From contig CBDFFM010000006.1 in the NCBI GenBank assembly GCA_965246785.1, positions 124,001 through 188,000 of the forward strand: a stretch of 64,000 nt of DNA, written 5' to 3'. The position numbers and the translations under genes are program-made. Source of the DNA: UBA1952 sp965246785. GTDB lineage: Bacteria > Bacteroidota > Bacteroidia > Chitinophagales > Chitinophagaceae. Positions within the stretch are counted from its first letter, which is position 1; every line of letters starts with the position of its first letter. This document shows positions 1 through 7,446 of this stretch, one piece after another. The notes below the pieces were generated by a model, which saw nothing but the letters and a program-made list of their open reading frames with translations, had not been told where the DNA came from and did not search any database.

Positions 1-723
1 GCTCCTGCGCTGATGAATCTCGCCTGGGGCAAGAGCTTCATGTGGGATGGCGCGGTAAACCATCTGGATGTGCAGGCACTTGCGCCGATGGAAAGCCACG
101 AGGAGATGGACGAGGGCATCGGCAATGTTGTGAAAAAGCTGCAGCGGGCTACTTCTTACCGGGAGCTTTTCAAAGCAGCTTATGGCGATACCACCGTTAC
201 GGGCGAGCGCACGCTTAAGGCGCTGTCGGCCTTCATGCTCACCTTTATCTCCGCCGACAGCAAGTACGATAGGGTGCAACGCGGTGAAATGGCGTTCAAT
301 GAGTGGGAAGCGAAAGGCTACACGCTTTTTAAAGCGAATTGCGCAAGCTGTCACAAGGAACCGCTTTTTACAAACGGCAGCTTTGAAAACAATGGCCTTT
401 CACTGGACACAACGCTGAACGATTATGGGCGGATGACGATTACGCACAAAACCTCTGAAAGCCTGAAGTTCAAAGTGCCGACGCTGCGCAATGTAGAAGT
501 CTCTTATCCGTACATGCACGACGGGCGCTTTAAGTCTTTGCAGATGGTGCTCTTTCATTACAGCTCCGACATCCATCAAAGTCCTACGCTGGCAAAGCAG
601 TTAAAGCGCGGCATCGCATTGAGCGAAGATGACAAGCGCTGCCTCATCGCTTTCCTCAAAACCCTGACTGACGAAAATTTTCTGCGCCGCGCAAGTTTTC
701 AGCCCGCGCTTCCATCCAACTGA
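1..723 (+). CDS. MauG/cytochrome c peroxidase family di-heme protein, 3' part
   Basis: This is the C-terminal 240 codons of a periplasmic di-heme enzyme of the bacterial cytochrome c peroxidase/MauG family; the frame is open from base 1, so the N-terminus and first heme lie outside the window. Visible are one c-type heme site (C114-A-S-C117-H118, counted from base 1) and the family signature VPTLRN near codon 159, followed by PYMHDGRF. The family either reduces peroxide or, in MauG and MbnH, oxidises residues of a partner protein. The DYGRM segment before VPTLRN carries both a Tyr and a Met, so the distal heme ligand that separates the two activities cannot be decided by eye. The stop is 22 bp before the first of two YHYH genes, suggesting one operon. 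Confidence 0.9.
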   Translation, partial: APALMNLAWGKSFMWDGAVNHLDVQALAPMESHEEMDEGIGNVVKKLQRATSYRELFKAAYGDTTVTGERTLKALSAFMLTFISADSKYDRVQRGEMAFNEWEAKGYTLFKANCASCHKEPLFTNGSFENNGLSLDTTLNDYGRMTITHKTSESLKFKVPTLRNVEVSYPYMHDGRFKSLQMVLFHYSSDIHQSPTLAKQLKRGIALSEDDKRCLIAFLKTLTDENFLRRASFQPALPSN

Positions 724-745
724 TTGAACACACACAACAGGAAGG

Positions 746-2334
746 ATGAAACACATACTTACAATTTTGGCGGCTTTGCTGCTTTATGGACAGGCAGACG
801 CTCAGTCCGTCATCACGAGCTGGTGGCGGAATGCGAACGGTAAGACCTCTTCTTACTGGTACCGCTCCGGCAGCAGCGGCCCTTTCACCCTCACTGCCAC
901 CTCTGATTCTGCTGACTGCGTGAAGGTGCTTTACAGCAAAGACTCCGTCTGGATTTACAGCCATGGCATGACCGACAGGATGGGCGCTTACAGTAATCCC
1001 GGCGCTTGCTCAACGCAGAGCTATGTGCACCGCTTCCCACGTGTGCCGGTAGTGAGTGGCACCAAATCCATTTCGCCGAAAGGCGGCCAGATCGGGCTCC
1101 TGCTGAACGGCATTCCTATCTATGGGCTTGGCGACGGCAAATCCTGGAACGGTACGACAAACGCCAATGGCGGGCAAAGCGTGTGGAATGACGAGGTTTA
1201 TCTTGGCGAAGGTGTATCTCTGGACACCGCCTTCACCGCGCACCCGCAGCAGCAAGGCGCATACCACTCGCATGCGCTGCCGAAGCGGCTTTATGAAACC
1301 TACTCTTCGTCCGTTCATTCGCCCATTGTGGGCTGGGCCTTTGACGGCTATCCGGTGTACGGGCCTTATGGCTATTCAACCGCTATGAGCTCAAGCAGCG
1401 CAGTGGCGCGGATGAAGAGCGGCTACTCGCTGCGCAACATCACCACGCGCACCACCTTGCCGACCATTCCCAACGGCGGCGGCACCGCCTCGCAAACCGG
1501 CCCTGCGGTGAGCGGCACTTATCCGCTCGGTATTTATGTGGAAGACTACGAGTGGCTTTCGTCCAACGGCGGCGACCTTGACCAGTATAATGGGCCGTTT
1601 TTGCGTAACACCGGAATTTCCATCCGGCACTTACGCGTACTTCGCCACAATGACGTCCGCCGGCGTGCCGCAGTTTCCGTACTATATCGGGCCGTATTAT
1701 TACGGCATGCCTGTTACGGCCGATTATCCGGTGCCAGGCCAGCTTTATACCAGCGTCTCCCTGCCGGCAACCGGCTCCGGGCTTTATGCGTACTCCGGCG
1801 GAACCATCCTTCCCGTTAAGCTGATTCAGTTTTCGGGCAAAGCGGAAGGGAGCAGCAATCTGCTGAGCTGGACGCTCGCCAAAGGCGAAAGCCTGCAAAA
1901 CAATGGATGTGGAGCGCAGCGATGATGGTCAGCATTTCAGCGTCCTTGCATCCCTGCTGCCGCGCGCAGGCGAGGCAGGTGTTGTTGACTATAGCTATAC
2001 AGATGCATCGCCATTGCCGCAAGGCTTTTACCGCCTTCACCTGAAAGAATGGACGGGTAATGCGCTGTATTCTCCCATCGTCGCTCTGCGACGGAGCGCT
2101 GTCAAAACGCTGTCCGTTTATCCAAACATTGCCACGACCAGTATTGAAGTGGATGGCATCAGCGGCGCCGGCAATTTAGAAGTGCTCAGCGCTGACGGCC
2201 AAAGGCTGCTGACGAAGCCATTGAATGGTGATGCGCATTGCGCGCTGGACGTAGCTGGCCTTTCGACGGGCATGTACCTGCTGCGCGTTGCGGCGGGCGG
2301 AAATCTTCAGACCATTCGGTTTTTTAAACAATAA
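746..2334 (+). pseudogene. YHYH-domain secreted protein with T9SS type A signal, frameshifted twice
   Basis: A paralogue of the next gene, interrupted by two single-base frameshifts. The start encodes a signal peptide (MKHILTILAALLLYGQADAQ) and the YHYH domain, with AYHSHALPK near codon 175. The frame is lost in a GGG run at 1592-1594: dropping one G restores NGRFCVTPEF, matching NGRTCVTPEF in the neighbour. A second shift lies near 1899-1903 (AAAACAA), before the MDVERSDDG motif typical of the segment ahead of T9SS signals. The last part is a type A sorting domain (VYPN, then STGMYLLRV). Both lesions are one extra base, so this is either a recent pseudogene or sequencing error. Function of the YHYH family is unknown. 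Confidence 0.82.
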
Positions 2335-2354
2335 GCTTAATCTTCACACACACC

Positions 2355-3674
2355 ATGAAAAAGCTCCTGCTATTCCTCCTCATGCTTTCGCCGCTGGCCG
2401 GGCACTCACAGGCCATCATTACCTCCTGGAAGATGAACAACAACGGCCAGAAGGCCAGCTACTGGGCTAATAACGGCGGCGGTTCCTACACCTTCACCGT
2501 GGCTACAGACAGCGCCGACGCGCTCAAAGTCTGCTACAATGCAGACACCGCATGGCTCTACAGCCGCGATATGAGCGACAGTATGGGCAAGTGGTCAAAT
2601 CCGGGCAATCCCTCCGGCCAGCCTACTGTGCATCGCTTCTTGCGCAATCCTCAGGCGGCCACCGGTACGCATACGGTATCGCCGAAGGTGGGTGAGATTG
2701 GAATGCTCATAAACGGCATTCAGATATACGGGCTCGGCGACGCCTATTCATGGAATGGCACGGCCAATGTGCAAGGCCCTGGCGGCTCGGGTATCTGGAA
2801 CCGCGAGGTGGGCAAGGGCGAAGGCGTTTCATTAGATAATACGCTTGGCGCGCATCCGCAGCAGCAGGGCGTGTATCATACGCACGTAGCGCCATACAAA
2901 CTTTGGAACCGCCTGCCCACCACGCAGCACTCACCCATTGTGGGTTGGGCATTTGACGGCTATCCGATTTACGGGCCTTACGGCTATTCATCCGCAATGA
3001 ATGCAAGCAGCGGCGTAACGCGCATGAAAAGCGGCTATAGCCTGCGCAACATCACTACGCGCACGAATTATCCTACCATTCCCGGCGGCGGTGGAACCGC
3101 TTCGCAGACCGGCCCGCCTGTGAACGGCACTTATCCAATAGGGACTTATTGCGAGGATTGGGAATGGCTTGCCGCTAACGGCGACTTAGATGAGTATAAT
3201 GGCCGCACCTGTGTAACGCCGGAATTTCCGAGCGGAACCTACGCCTATTTTGTAACGATTGATGCGGCAAGCGTGCCGGTCTTTCCGTACTACATCGGCA
3301 TTTATTATAAGGGAGTAGTGGATGCAAAGAATTTCCCTCAGGGGCCTAATGGTAATGGGCTAAGCATTCCTACTTATCTCTCAAGCTGCCGGTATGCAAG
3401 CAGCAATGCCGGTGTGGGTGTAAATGGCGTAAGCAATGATAAGGTGCTGCGCATCTATCCGAATCCGACAAGCGGCGATGTAGTTATTGGCGGCAACGGC
3501 CACAGCTTTTCTCACTTAACGGTGGTAAACATGAGCGGGCAAGTGGTGCATAGCGCTGCCATTGACGGCGGCAGGGATTACCGCGTTACGCTGCCCGTAC
3601 CGGGTATTTATCTCTTGCGCTGCGATGACGCGGCAGGCGGCATGGCGGTAGTGCAGCGGGTCGTGCGGCAGTAA
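2355..3674 (+). CDS. YHYH-domain secreted protein with T9SS type A sorting domain
   Basis: An intact 439-residue exported protein starting with the signal peptide MKKLLLFLLMLSPLAGHSQA. The YHYH domain spans about residues 20-330, with the name-giving Y174-H-T-H177 motif and several strongly conserved Trp, His and Gly-Pro-Tyr stretches (GWAFDGYPIYGPYGY). A linker leads to a C-terminal type A sorting domain of about 75 residues (RIYPNPTSGD to GIYLLRCDD) that directs secretion through the type IX system and cell-surface attachment. It begins 20 bp after its frameshifted twin and shares most of its sequence, so the pair is a tandem duplication. Placement after a MauG/CcP gene hints at a redox or metal role, but none is established. 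Confidence 0.88.
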   Translation: MKKLLLFLLMLSPLAGHSQAIITSWKMNNNGQKASYWANNGGGSYTFTVATDSADALKVCYNADTAWLYSRDMSDSMGKWSNPGNPSGQPTVHRFLRNPQAATGTHTVSPKVGEIGMLINGIQIYGLGDAYSWNGTANVQGPGGSGIWNREVGKGEGVSLDNTLGAHPQQQGVYHTHVAPYKLWNRLPTTQHSPIVGWAFDGYPIYGPYGYSSAMNASSGVTRMKSGYSLRNITTRTNYPTIPGGGGTASQTGPPVNGTYPIGTYCEDWEWLAANGDLDEYNGRTCVTPEFPSGTYAYFVTIDAASVPVFPYYIGIYYKGVVDAKNFPQGPNGNGLSIPTYLSSCRYASSNAGVGVNGVSNDKVLRIYPNPTSGDVVIGGNGHSFSHLTVVNMSGQVVHSAAIDGGRDYRVTLPVPGIYLLRCDDAAGGMAVVQRVVRQ

Positions 3675-4241
3675 TCAGCGGTAAAGCGCGGCCCAATTCT
3701 TCAGCATCTGCAAACCATCCGGTGTGCCCACGCTCTCCGGATGAAACTGTAGCCCGATGCAGGGAAAGCGCTCGTGGACGACGCCCATGTTCACGCTATC
3801 CGCAGTTTCGGCGATGGAAGACAGGCCCGTTCCTTCCAATCCTTTAATGGAAAGCGAATGATAGCGCATGGCGTCAAAGGGCTGCGGCAATTCCTTCAAA
3901 ATGCTTTCGCCGGAATGATGGATAGCATGAACCTTTCCGTGCACCGGCTCCGGCGCATGAATAAGCTGAGCGCCGAAATGCATTCCTAAAGCCTGATGTC
4001 CGAGGCAAATGCCCAGAATAGGAATGCTGTCGTGAAAGCGGGCAATGGCTTCCATCGTGATGCTTGCCTGCAAGGGGTTCTCAGGGCCGGGGGAAATAAT
4101 GAGGCGTTCCGGCGCTAAGGCTCCCAGCTCATTAACCGAAATTTCGTCATTGCGAAAGACAACGCAATCGCCGCCCGCCTGCAGGAGATAATGATGCAGG
4201 ATGTGCGTGAAGGAATCGTAGTTGTCAATGAGCACCCACAT
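3675..4241 (-). CDS. pabA: Glutamine amidotransferase of anthranilate / aminodeoxychorismate synthase
   Basis: A 188-residue class I glutamine amidotransferase subunit that frees ammonia from glutamine for chorismate amination, in folate (PabA) or tryptophan (TrpG) synthesis. It has the N-terminal IDNYDSFT, the oxyanion segment SPGP, nucleophile Cys79 in GICLGHQALG, and the His167/Glu169 pair in FHPES. No pabB or trpE lies in the window, and many bacteria share one subunit between both pathways, so the symbol is a choice between pabA and trpG. It is the last gene of the minus-strand feoA operon; its start overlaps the cvpA end by 17 bp, and its stop abuts the stop of the convergent YHYH gene. 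Confidence 0.88.
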   Translation of the reverse strand: MWVLIDNYDSFTHILHHYLLQAGGDCVVFRNDEISVNELGALAPERLIISPGPENPLQASITMEAIARFHDSIPILGICLGHQALGMHFGAQLIHAPEPVHGKVHAIHHSGESILKELPQPFDAMRYHSLSIKGLEGTGLSSIAETADSVNMGVVHERFPCIGLQFHPESVGTPDGLQMLKNWAALYR

Positions 4242-4779
4242 GGCTGGCCGGCAGGTGCTGGTTTACATTGTCAAAGAAGCGCGAAAGGTCGGAGAAGAGA
4301 TTTTTTGCAAAAGGCAGCACGACGCCAATATGCGCGAATACCCATGGCGCGAGCGGCGCGAAGAGGTGATAGGTCTGAGAATTGGCAATGGTTTCCGGAG
4401 CGATGATATGCGCCTCCGTTCCTATCCACAACAGACAGCTCCATACCAACGCACCAAGAAAAGCATACAGCAACCCGCCGATGCCGCGATTGACGATGCC
4501 GAGCATGGCGAGCTTCAGCAGTGCTTCCACATTCTTAGCCAGAAAGCGCACCATCCACAGCACGCCGACGAAGAGGACGATGTATGCGATAATAGGCGCA
4601 GCCGGCCCTGTCACCCATCCGCGCGCCTGCATCCACAGGGCAAGCGCGCCGGAAAGCTTTAGTGCCGCCATGGTTCCGACAACGATAGCCAGCAAGGAGG
4701 TAGCAGCCACGACAATTCCCTTCCGCCAGCCGCGGTAAAAGGAAAGTGCGAGGATGCCGAGGCCGAGGATGTCTATCAT
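4225..4779 (-). CDS. CvpA family inner-membrane protein
   Basis: A 184-residue membrane protein of the CvpA family, with four or five hydrophobic segments (roughly residues 1-20, 25-45, 60-85, 100-120) and the family pattern of MIDILGLGILALSFYRGWRKG followed by NRGIGGLLYAFLGALVW. CvpA proteins are linked to colicin V export and envelope stress in enterobacteria; the biochemical role is unknown. It is translationally coupled to the downstream glutamine amidotransferase (17-bp overlap). The gap to the upstream yqeY gene is filled by an inverted-repeat element at 4781-4861. Confidence 0.82.
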   Translation of the reverse strand: MIDILGLGILALSFYRGWRKGIVVAATSLLAIVVGTMAALKLSGALALWMQARGWVTGPAAPIIAYIVLFVGVLWMVRFLAKNVEALLKLAMLGIVNRGIGGLLYAFLGALVWSCLLWIGTEAHIIAPETIANSQTYHLFAPLAPWVFAHIGVVLPFAKNLFSDLSRFFDNVNQHLPASHVGAH

Positions 4780-4780
4780 T

Positions 4781-4861
4781 GTTGGAATATTGGAATGTTG
4801 GGAGTGTTGGAATGTTCAGGAACGCTCCAACGCGAAGCTTCCAATACTCAAACACTCCAAC
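4781..4861. repeat. TTGGAATG-type intergenic inverted repeat, copy A
   Basis: An imperfect inverted repeat filling the whole gap between the cvpA start and the yqeY stop. The ends read GTTGGAATATTGG and CCAATACTC...CTCCAAC; about 16 of 21 terminal positions pair. The left arm is a string of 8-9-bp words (TTGGAATA, TTGGAATG, TTGGGAGTG). Near the middle on the minus strand is the core GCTTCGCGTTGGAGCGTTCC, also found in copies B and (diverged) D. Transcribed, it would form a long hairpin within the operon mRNA. Confidence 0.85.
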
Positions 4862-5314
4862 TTATTTTGCCAGCAGCTCCTTCACCATTTCAGAAATTGC
4901 TTTGCCTTCGGCTTTTCCGGCGAGGGCTTTATTCGCTGCGCCCATTACCTTACCCATATCGGCAGGTGAAGACGCGCCCGTTTGGGTAATCACCTCCTGC
5001 ACGGCTGCGCGCAGGGCAGCAGCGCTCATTTGCTCCGGCAGGAAGCGGGCGATGATAGCCAGCTCTTCTTCTTCCTTTTTTGCAAGGTCTTCACGATTCT
5101 GGGTTTTGAAGATGTCAAGCGAGTCCTTACGCTGTTTAGCCATGCGTTGGAGCATCTTGGCTTCGTCGGCTTCAGTCATGGCATCCTTTGCGCCTGCAGC
5201 GGTTTTCTCTTTCAGGATTTCGGCTTTGATAGCGCGGAGTGTGCGTAGGCCCGCTTCATCCTTTGCTTTCATGGCCGTCTTTATCTCGTCCATGATTTTT
5301 GTTTCCAGAGACAT
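4862..5314 (-). CDS. GatB/YqeY domain-containing protein
   Basis: A 150-residue soluble helical protein of the YqeY family, related to the C-terminal tRNA-binding domain of the GatB amidotransferase subunit. Family marks are the N-terminal MSLETKIMDEIKTAMKAKDE, the charged middle helix with QRKDSLDIF, and the ending FLPEQMS followed by GASSPADMGKVMG. Length matches the family. The exact role of stand-alone YqeY is unknown; a link with tRNA or translation is inferred from GatB. It sits in the minus-strand operon between gldC and cvpA, with repeat elements on both sides instead of ordinary spacers. Confidence 0.9.
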   Translation of the reverse strand: MSLETKIMDEIKTAMKAKDEAGLRTLRAIKAEILKEKTAAGAKDAMTEADEAKMLQRMAKQRKDSLDIFKTQNREDLAKKEEEELAIIARFLPEQMSAAALRAAVQEVITQTGASSPADMGKVMGAANKALAGKAEGKAISEMVKELLAK

Positions 5315-5344
5315 AGTTTGTGTGATTTATTGTTTGATGATTTT

Positions 5345-5419
5345 ACCACTAAGACACTGAGCGCACTAAGAATCACTAAGCCCATAGTGTTTCTTCTGTG
5401 TCCTTGGTGTCTTAGTGGT
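5345..5419. repeat. ACCACTAAGACAC-type inverted repeat hairpin
   Basis: A near-perfect hairpin in the gldC-yqeY gap. The left arm begins ACCACTAAGACACTGAG; the right arm ends GTGTCTTAGTGGT. The arms are about 34 nt with a short loop around AAGCCCATAGTG. Words such as CACTAAG recur within each arm, as in the other repeats here. It has no downstream T-run in either direction, so a simple terminator is unlikely. Confidence 0.82.
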
Positions 5420-5434
5420 GACTGGAGCGTTAAA

Positions 5435-5788
5435 CTAAATGTCTTTCTGGATTTCCTCGCTCAGCGCATCAACGGCCTTTTTGTGAAAGGTCTTGGCGAA
5501 GGCTTTCATCTCGTTGGCCAATGAGGTATTGCGCGTTGCGCGGTTGTAGGTATCTGCCATGCCCATCATGCTTTGATAGAAGAAGTCGGCCATCTCATCT
5601 ACCATCATCTTCTTTGTCCAGAGGTCAATTCGCAGGGCGCTTTTCTCCTGCCCGTCCCAGAGGCCGAGGAGCATGCCTTTTGCTTCCTGCAACCCTTCCA
5701 CGCCGCCATCGGGCGCGTGCCAGTGAATGGTTTCCGGCATTTTCTCGTCGTCCAGCGCTATTTCTATGTTGATGTGTGACTGATGCAT
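5435..5788 (-). CDS. gldC: Gliding motility-associated protein GldC
   Basis: A 117-residue soluble protein matching GldC: an opening of alternating Ile/Glu (SHINIEIALDDEKMPETIHW), the DGG turn with EAKGMLLGLWD, then LRIDLWTKKMMVDEMADFF and a helical end with MADTYNRAT. GldC supports, but is not absolutely required for, Flavobacterium-type gliding and is found widely in Bacteroidota. The start was set at 5788 because the frame farther upstream translates only the repeat element at 5791-5880 and part of the next gene's antisense. It lies between rluA and yqeY in one minus-strand operon. Confidence 0.88.
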   Translation of the reverse strand: MHQSHINIEIALDDEKMPETIHWHAPDGGVEGLQEAKGMLLGLWDGQEKSALRIDLWTKKMMVDEMADFFYQSMMGMADTYNRATRNTSLANEMKAFAKTFHKKAVDALSEEIQKDI

Positions 5789-5790
5789 TT

Positions 5791-5880
5791 GGTGTTGGAA
5801 TGTCGGCGTGTTTGAATGTTGGAATGTTTTTGAAACGGAACGCTCCGACGCGAAGCATCCTACGTTCCGACAATCCCACC
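5791..5880. repeat. TTGGAATG-type intergenic inverted repeat, copy B
   Basis: The second member of the 4781-4861 family, lying between the gldC start and the rluA stop, which begins at the next base. Ends are GGTGTTGGAATGTCGG and CCGACAATCCCACC, which pair with few mismatches. The minus strand carries the core GATGCTTCGCGTCGGAGCG, almost the same as copy A, followed by the ACATTCCAACATTC words. Precise placement between two genes of an operon suggests a mobile or recombinogenic small element tolerated between stop and start codons. Confidence 0.85.
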
Positions 5881-6597
5881 TTAAGTCTGCTTCCGCAACT
5901 GCGCGACGCACGCGGCTATATCTTTCGGCAGCGGTGCTTCTGCACTTATCTCGTTTCCTTCGGCGGCGGTAAAGGTAAGCCGGTAGGCATGGAGCGCAAG
6001 GCGGCCAAGCAGCGGGCGCTCTTCCTCATCGGCTTTGCTCATCTTGAATTTGCGCTTGATGGAAGAAAGCAGAAAAGGCTTCCCGTCACCATATATCGGG
6101 TCGCAGACAATCGGGTGGCCGATGCTGCTCATGTGAACGCGAATCTGGTGTGTGCGGCCAGTGTGGATTTGCCACTGCATCAACGCATGCTGCGGCCAGC
6201 TTTCCACAACGCGATAGTCAGTGACAGATTCCTTGCCTTTTTTGTTCGTCACCATTCTGCCCTTGATAGCAGGATGCTCGGCAATCGGCGCTTCAATTCG
6301 CCCGGATTCCGGCGCGGGAGTCCCCAATACCAAACCCGCATAAAATTTTCCTACTTCATGCCGCTCAAATAAGCCGGAAAGATAACGATGCGCCTCCTCG
6401 TTCTTCGCGAAAGCAATGACGCCGCTCGTTTCCTTATCTATACGATGGACGACAAATATGGGGGCGCCGGATTCATCCTCCAACATCCGGCGCACAGAGG
6501 GCAGGGTAGGGTCAAAGCGGTCTGGGATGGACAGCAGCTTCGCCGGTTTATTGACGATGATATAGTTCTCGTCCTCGTAAAGTCTTTCGGTTTTCAT
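5881..6597 (-). CDS. RluA family pseudouridine synthase
   Basis: A 238-residue RNA pseudouridine synthase of the RluA/RluD group, without an S4 domain. The catalytic Asp54 lies in HRIDKETSG, followed by the later family motif GRTHQIRVHMSSIGHPI. It isomerises specific uridines in rRNA or tRNA; the target cannot be read from sequence. The start at 6597 was chosen because MKTERLYEDENYIIVNKP aligns with family N-termini and gives the coupled ATGA overlap with the ybeY stop. Confidence 0.9.
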   Translation of the reverse strand: MKTERLYEDENYIIVNKPAKLLSIPDRFDPTLPSVRRMLEDESGAPIFVVHRIDKETSGVIAFAKNEEAHRYLSGLFERHEVGKFYAGLVLGTPAPESGRIEAPIAEHPAIKGRMVTNKKGKESVTDYRVVESWPQHALMQWQIHTGRTHQIRVHMSSIGHPIVCDPIYGDGKPFLLSSIKRKFKMSKADEEERPLLGRLALHAYRLTFTAAEGNEISAEAPLPKDIAACVAQLRKQT

Positions 6598-7031
6598 TTC
6601 GGGTTTTGCGCGTACCAGCTTTCCAGTGCGGCATCCTCGGCGGCGCGCATCGTTTTCTGCTCGGACGGTGTTTTGTCGCGCAGGCCGCAAAGGTGCAGCG
6701 CTCCGTGGAAAATCACCCGGTGCAGCTCGCGGTCATAGGTGGTGTTGAATTTTTGGGCGTTTTCAGCTACGCGCTCTGTGGAGATGTAGATTTCACCGAC
6801 TATGTCACCTTCATTTTCAGAAAGGTCAAAGGTGATGATGTCGGTATAATCGTCGTGCCGGAGAAATTGAAGATTGATGCCGTGCAGTTGGGCATCAGTA
6901 CAGAAGATGTAAGTAAGCCTGACCTTCTTGGCGACCCCCTGATTAACAGTCAAGTGCTCCAGGAACTTCCCAAGTGCCCTCCGGTTCTTAAGCCTGGCAT
7001 TTACCTCTTGTTCATAAAATCTTACTGCCAT
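6594..7031 (-). CDS. ybeY: rRNA maturation RNase YbeY
   Basis: A 145-residue zinc-dependent endoribonuclease involved in 16S rRNA 3' processing and ribosome quality control. The metal site is seen as H109-G-A-L-H113-L-C-G-L-R-D119; the third ligand position holds Asp instead of His. Upstream lies the conserved DIITFDLSENEGDIVGEIYIS stretch. It is translationally coupled on both sides: the start shares one base with the feoA stop, and the stop overlaps the rluA start by 4 bp. Pairing with rluA suggests an RNA-maturation module within the operon. Confidence 0.93.
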   Translation of the reverse strand: MAVRFYEQEVNARLKNRRALGKFLEHLTVNQGVAKKVRLTYIFCTDAQLHGINLQFLRHDDYTDIITFDLSENEGDIVGEIYISTERVAENAQKFNTTYDRELHRVIFHGALHLCGLRDKTPSEQKTMRAAEDAALESWYAQNPK

Positions 7032-7264
7032 CAGTCGCTTATTTCTACAAAGATGTTATCTGCATCTTTCTTACGGATGCTCAGGTAATAGCCGGCAATA
7101 GAAATGGCCATTGGGTCACCCATTGGCGCTATCATCTCTACCTCCACCGGCTCGCCGGGAATGCAGCCCATTTCCATCAGCGTCAGCCGGAAGTCTGTAT
7201 CCGCATGTTCTTTAATCACCGCGCTTATGCCTGCCTTCAGCTTTGAGAGCTGCACTATTGCCAT
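7031..7264 (-). CDS. FeoA domain protein
   Basis: A 77-residue SH3-like FeoA protein. The typical pattern is present: LSKLKAG, then RLTLMEMGCIPGEPVEV, then a beta-rich end with DPMAISIAGYYLSIRK. FeoA assists the ferrous iron transporter FeoB, but no feoB is in the window, so this may be a solitary FeoA with another role. It is the first gene of the minus-strand operon that runs to pabA. Its promoter should lie in the 7265-7446 gap, which holds an inverted pair of 11-bp arrays and separates it from the divergent nadD. Confidence 0.88.
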   Translation of the reverse strand: MAIVQLSKLKAGISAVIKEHADTDFRLTLMEMGCIPGEPVEVEMIAPMGDPMAISIAGYYLSIRKKDADNIFVEISD

Positions 7265-7272
7265 AGTGCAAA

Positions 7273-7438
7273 GTTGGACAATTGTTGGACAGTTGTTGGA
7301 CGGTTATTGGACAGTTGTGTTTTATATAAATCGGGTGTATCGTGCGGGTAAATCTGCTTTCATGAAGGCACATGCCGGAACTTTGACCGCAACTTCATAG
7401 CGCACAATCGTCCAACAACTGTCCAACAATCGTCCAAC
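7273..7438. repeat. Inverted pair of GTTGGAC 11-bp arrays
   Basis: On the left (7273-7319) are four 11-bp units beginning GTTGGAC (TTGGACAATTG, TTGGACAGTTG, TTGGACGGTTA, TTGGACAGTTG). On the right (7403-7438) are three units in the opposite orientation (CGTCCAAC, CTGTCCAAC, CGTCCAAC). About 83 bp separate them. The arms could pair into a long stem, and they flank the probable feoA and nadD promoters. Spacing by one helical turn would also suit a DNA-binding protein; no binder is known. Confidence 0.8.
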
Positions 7439-7446
7439 GGCTCCCC

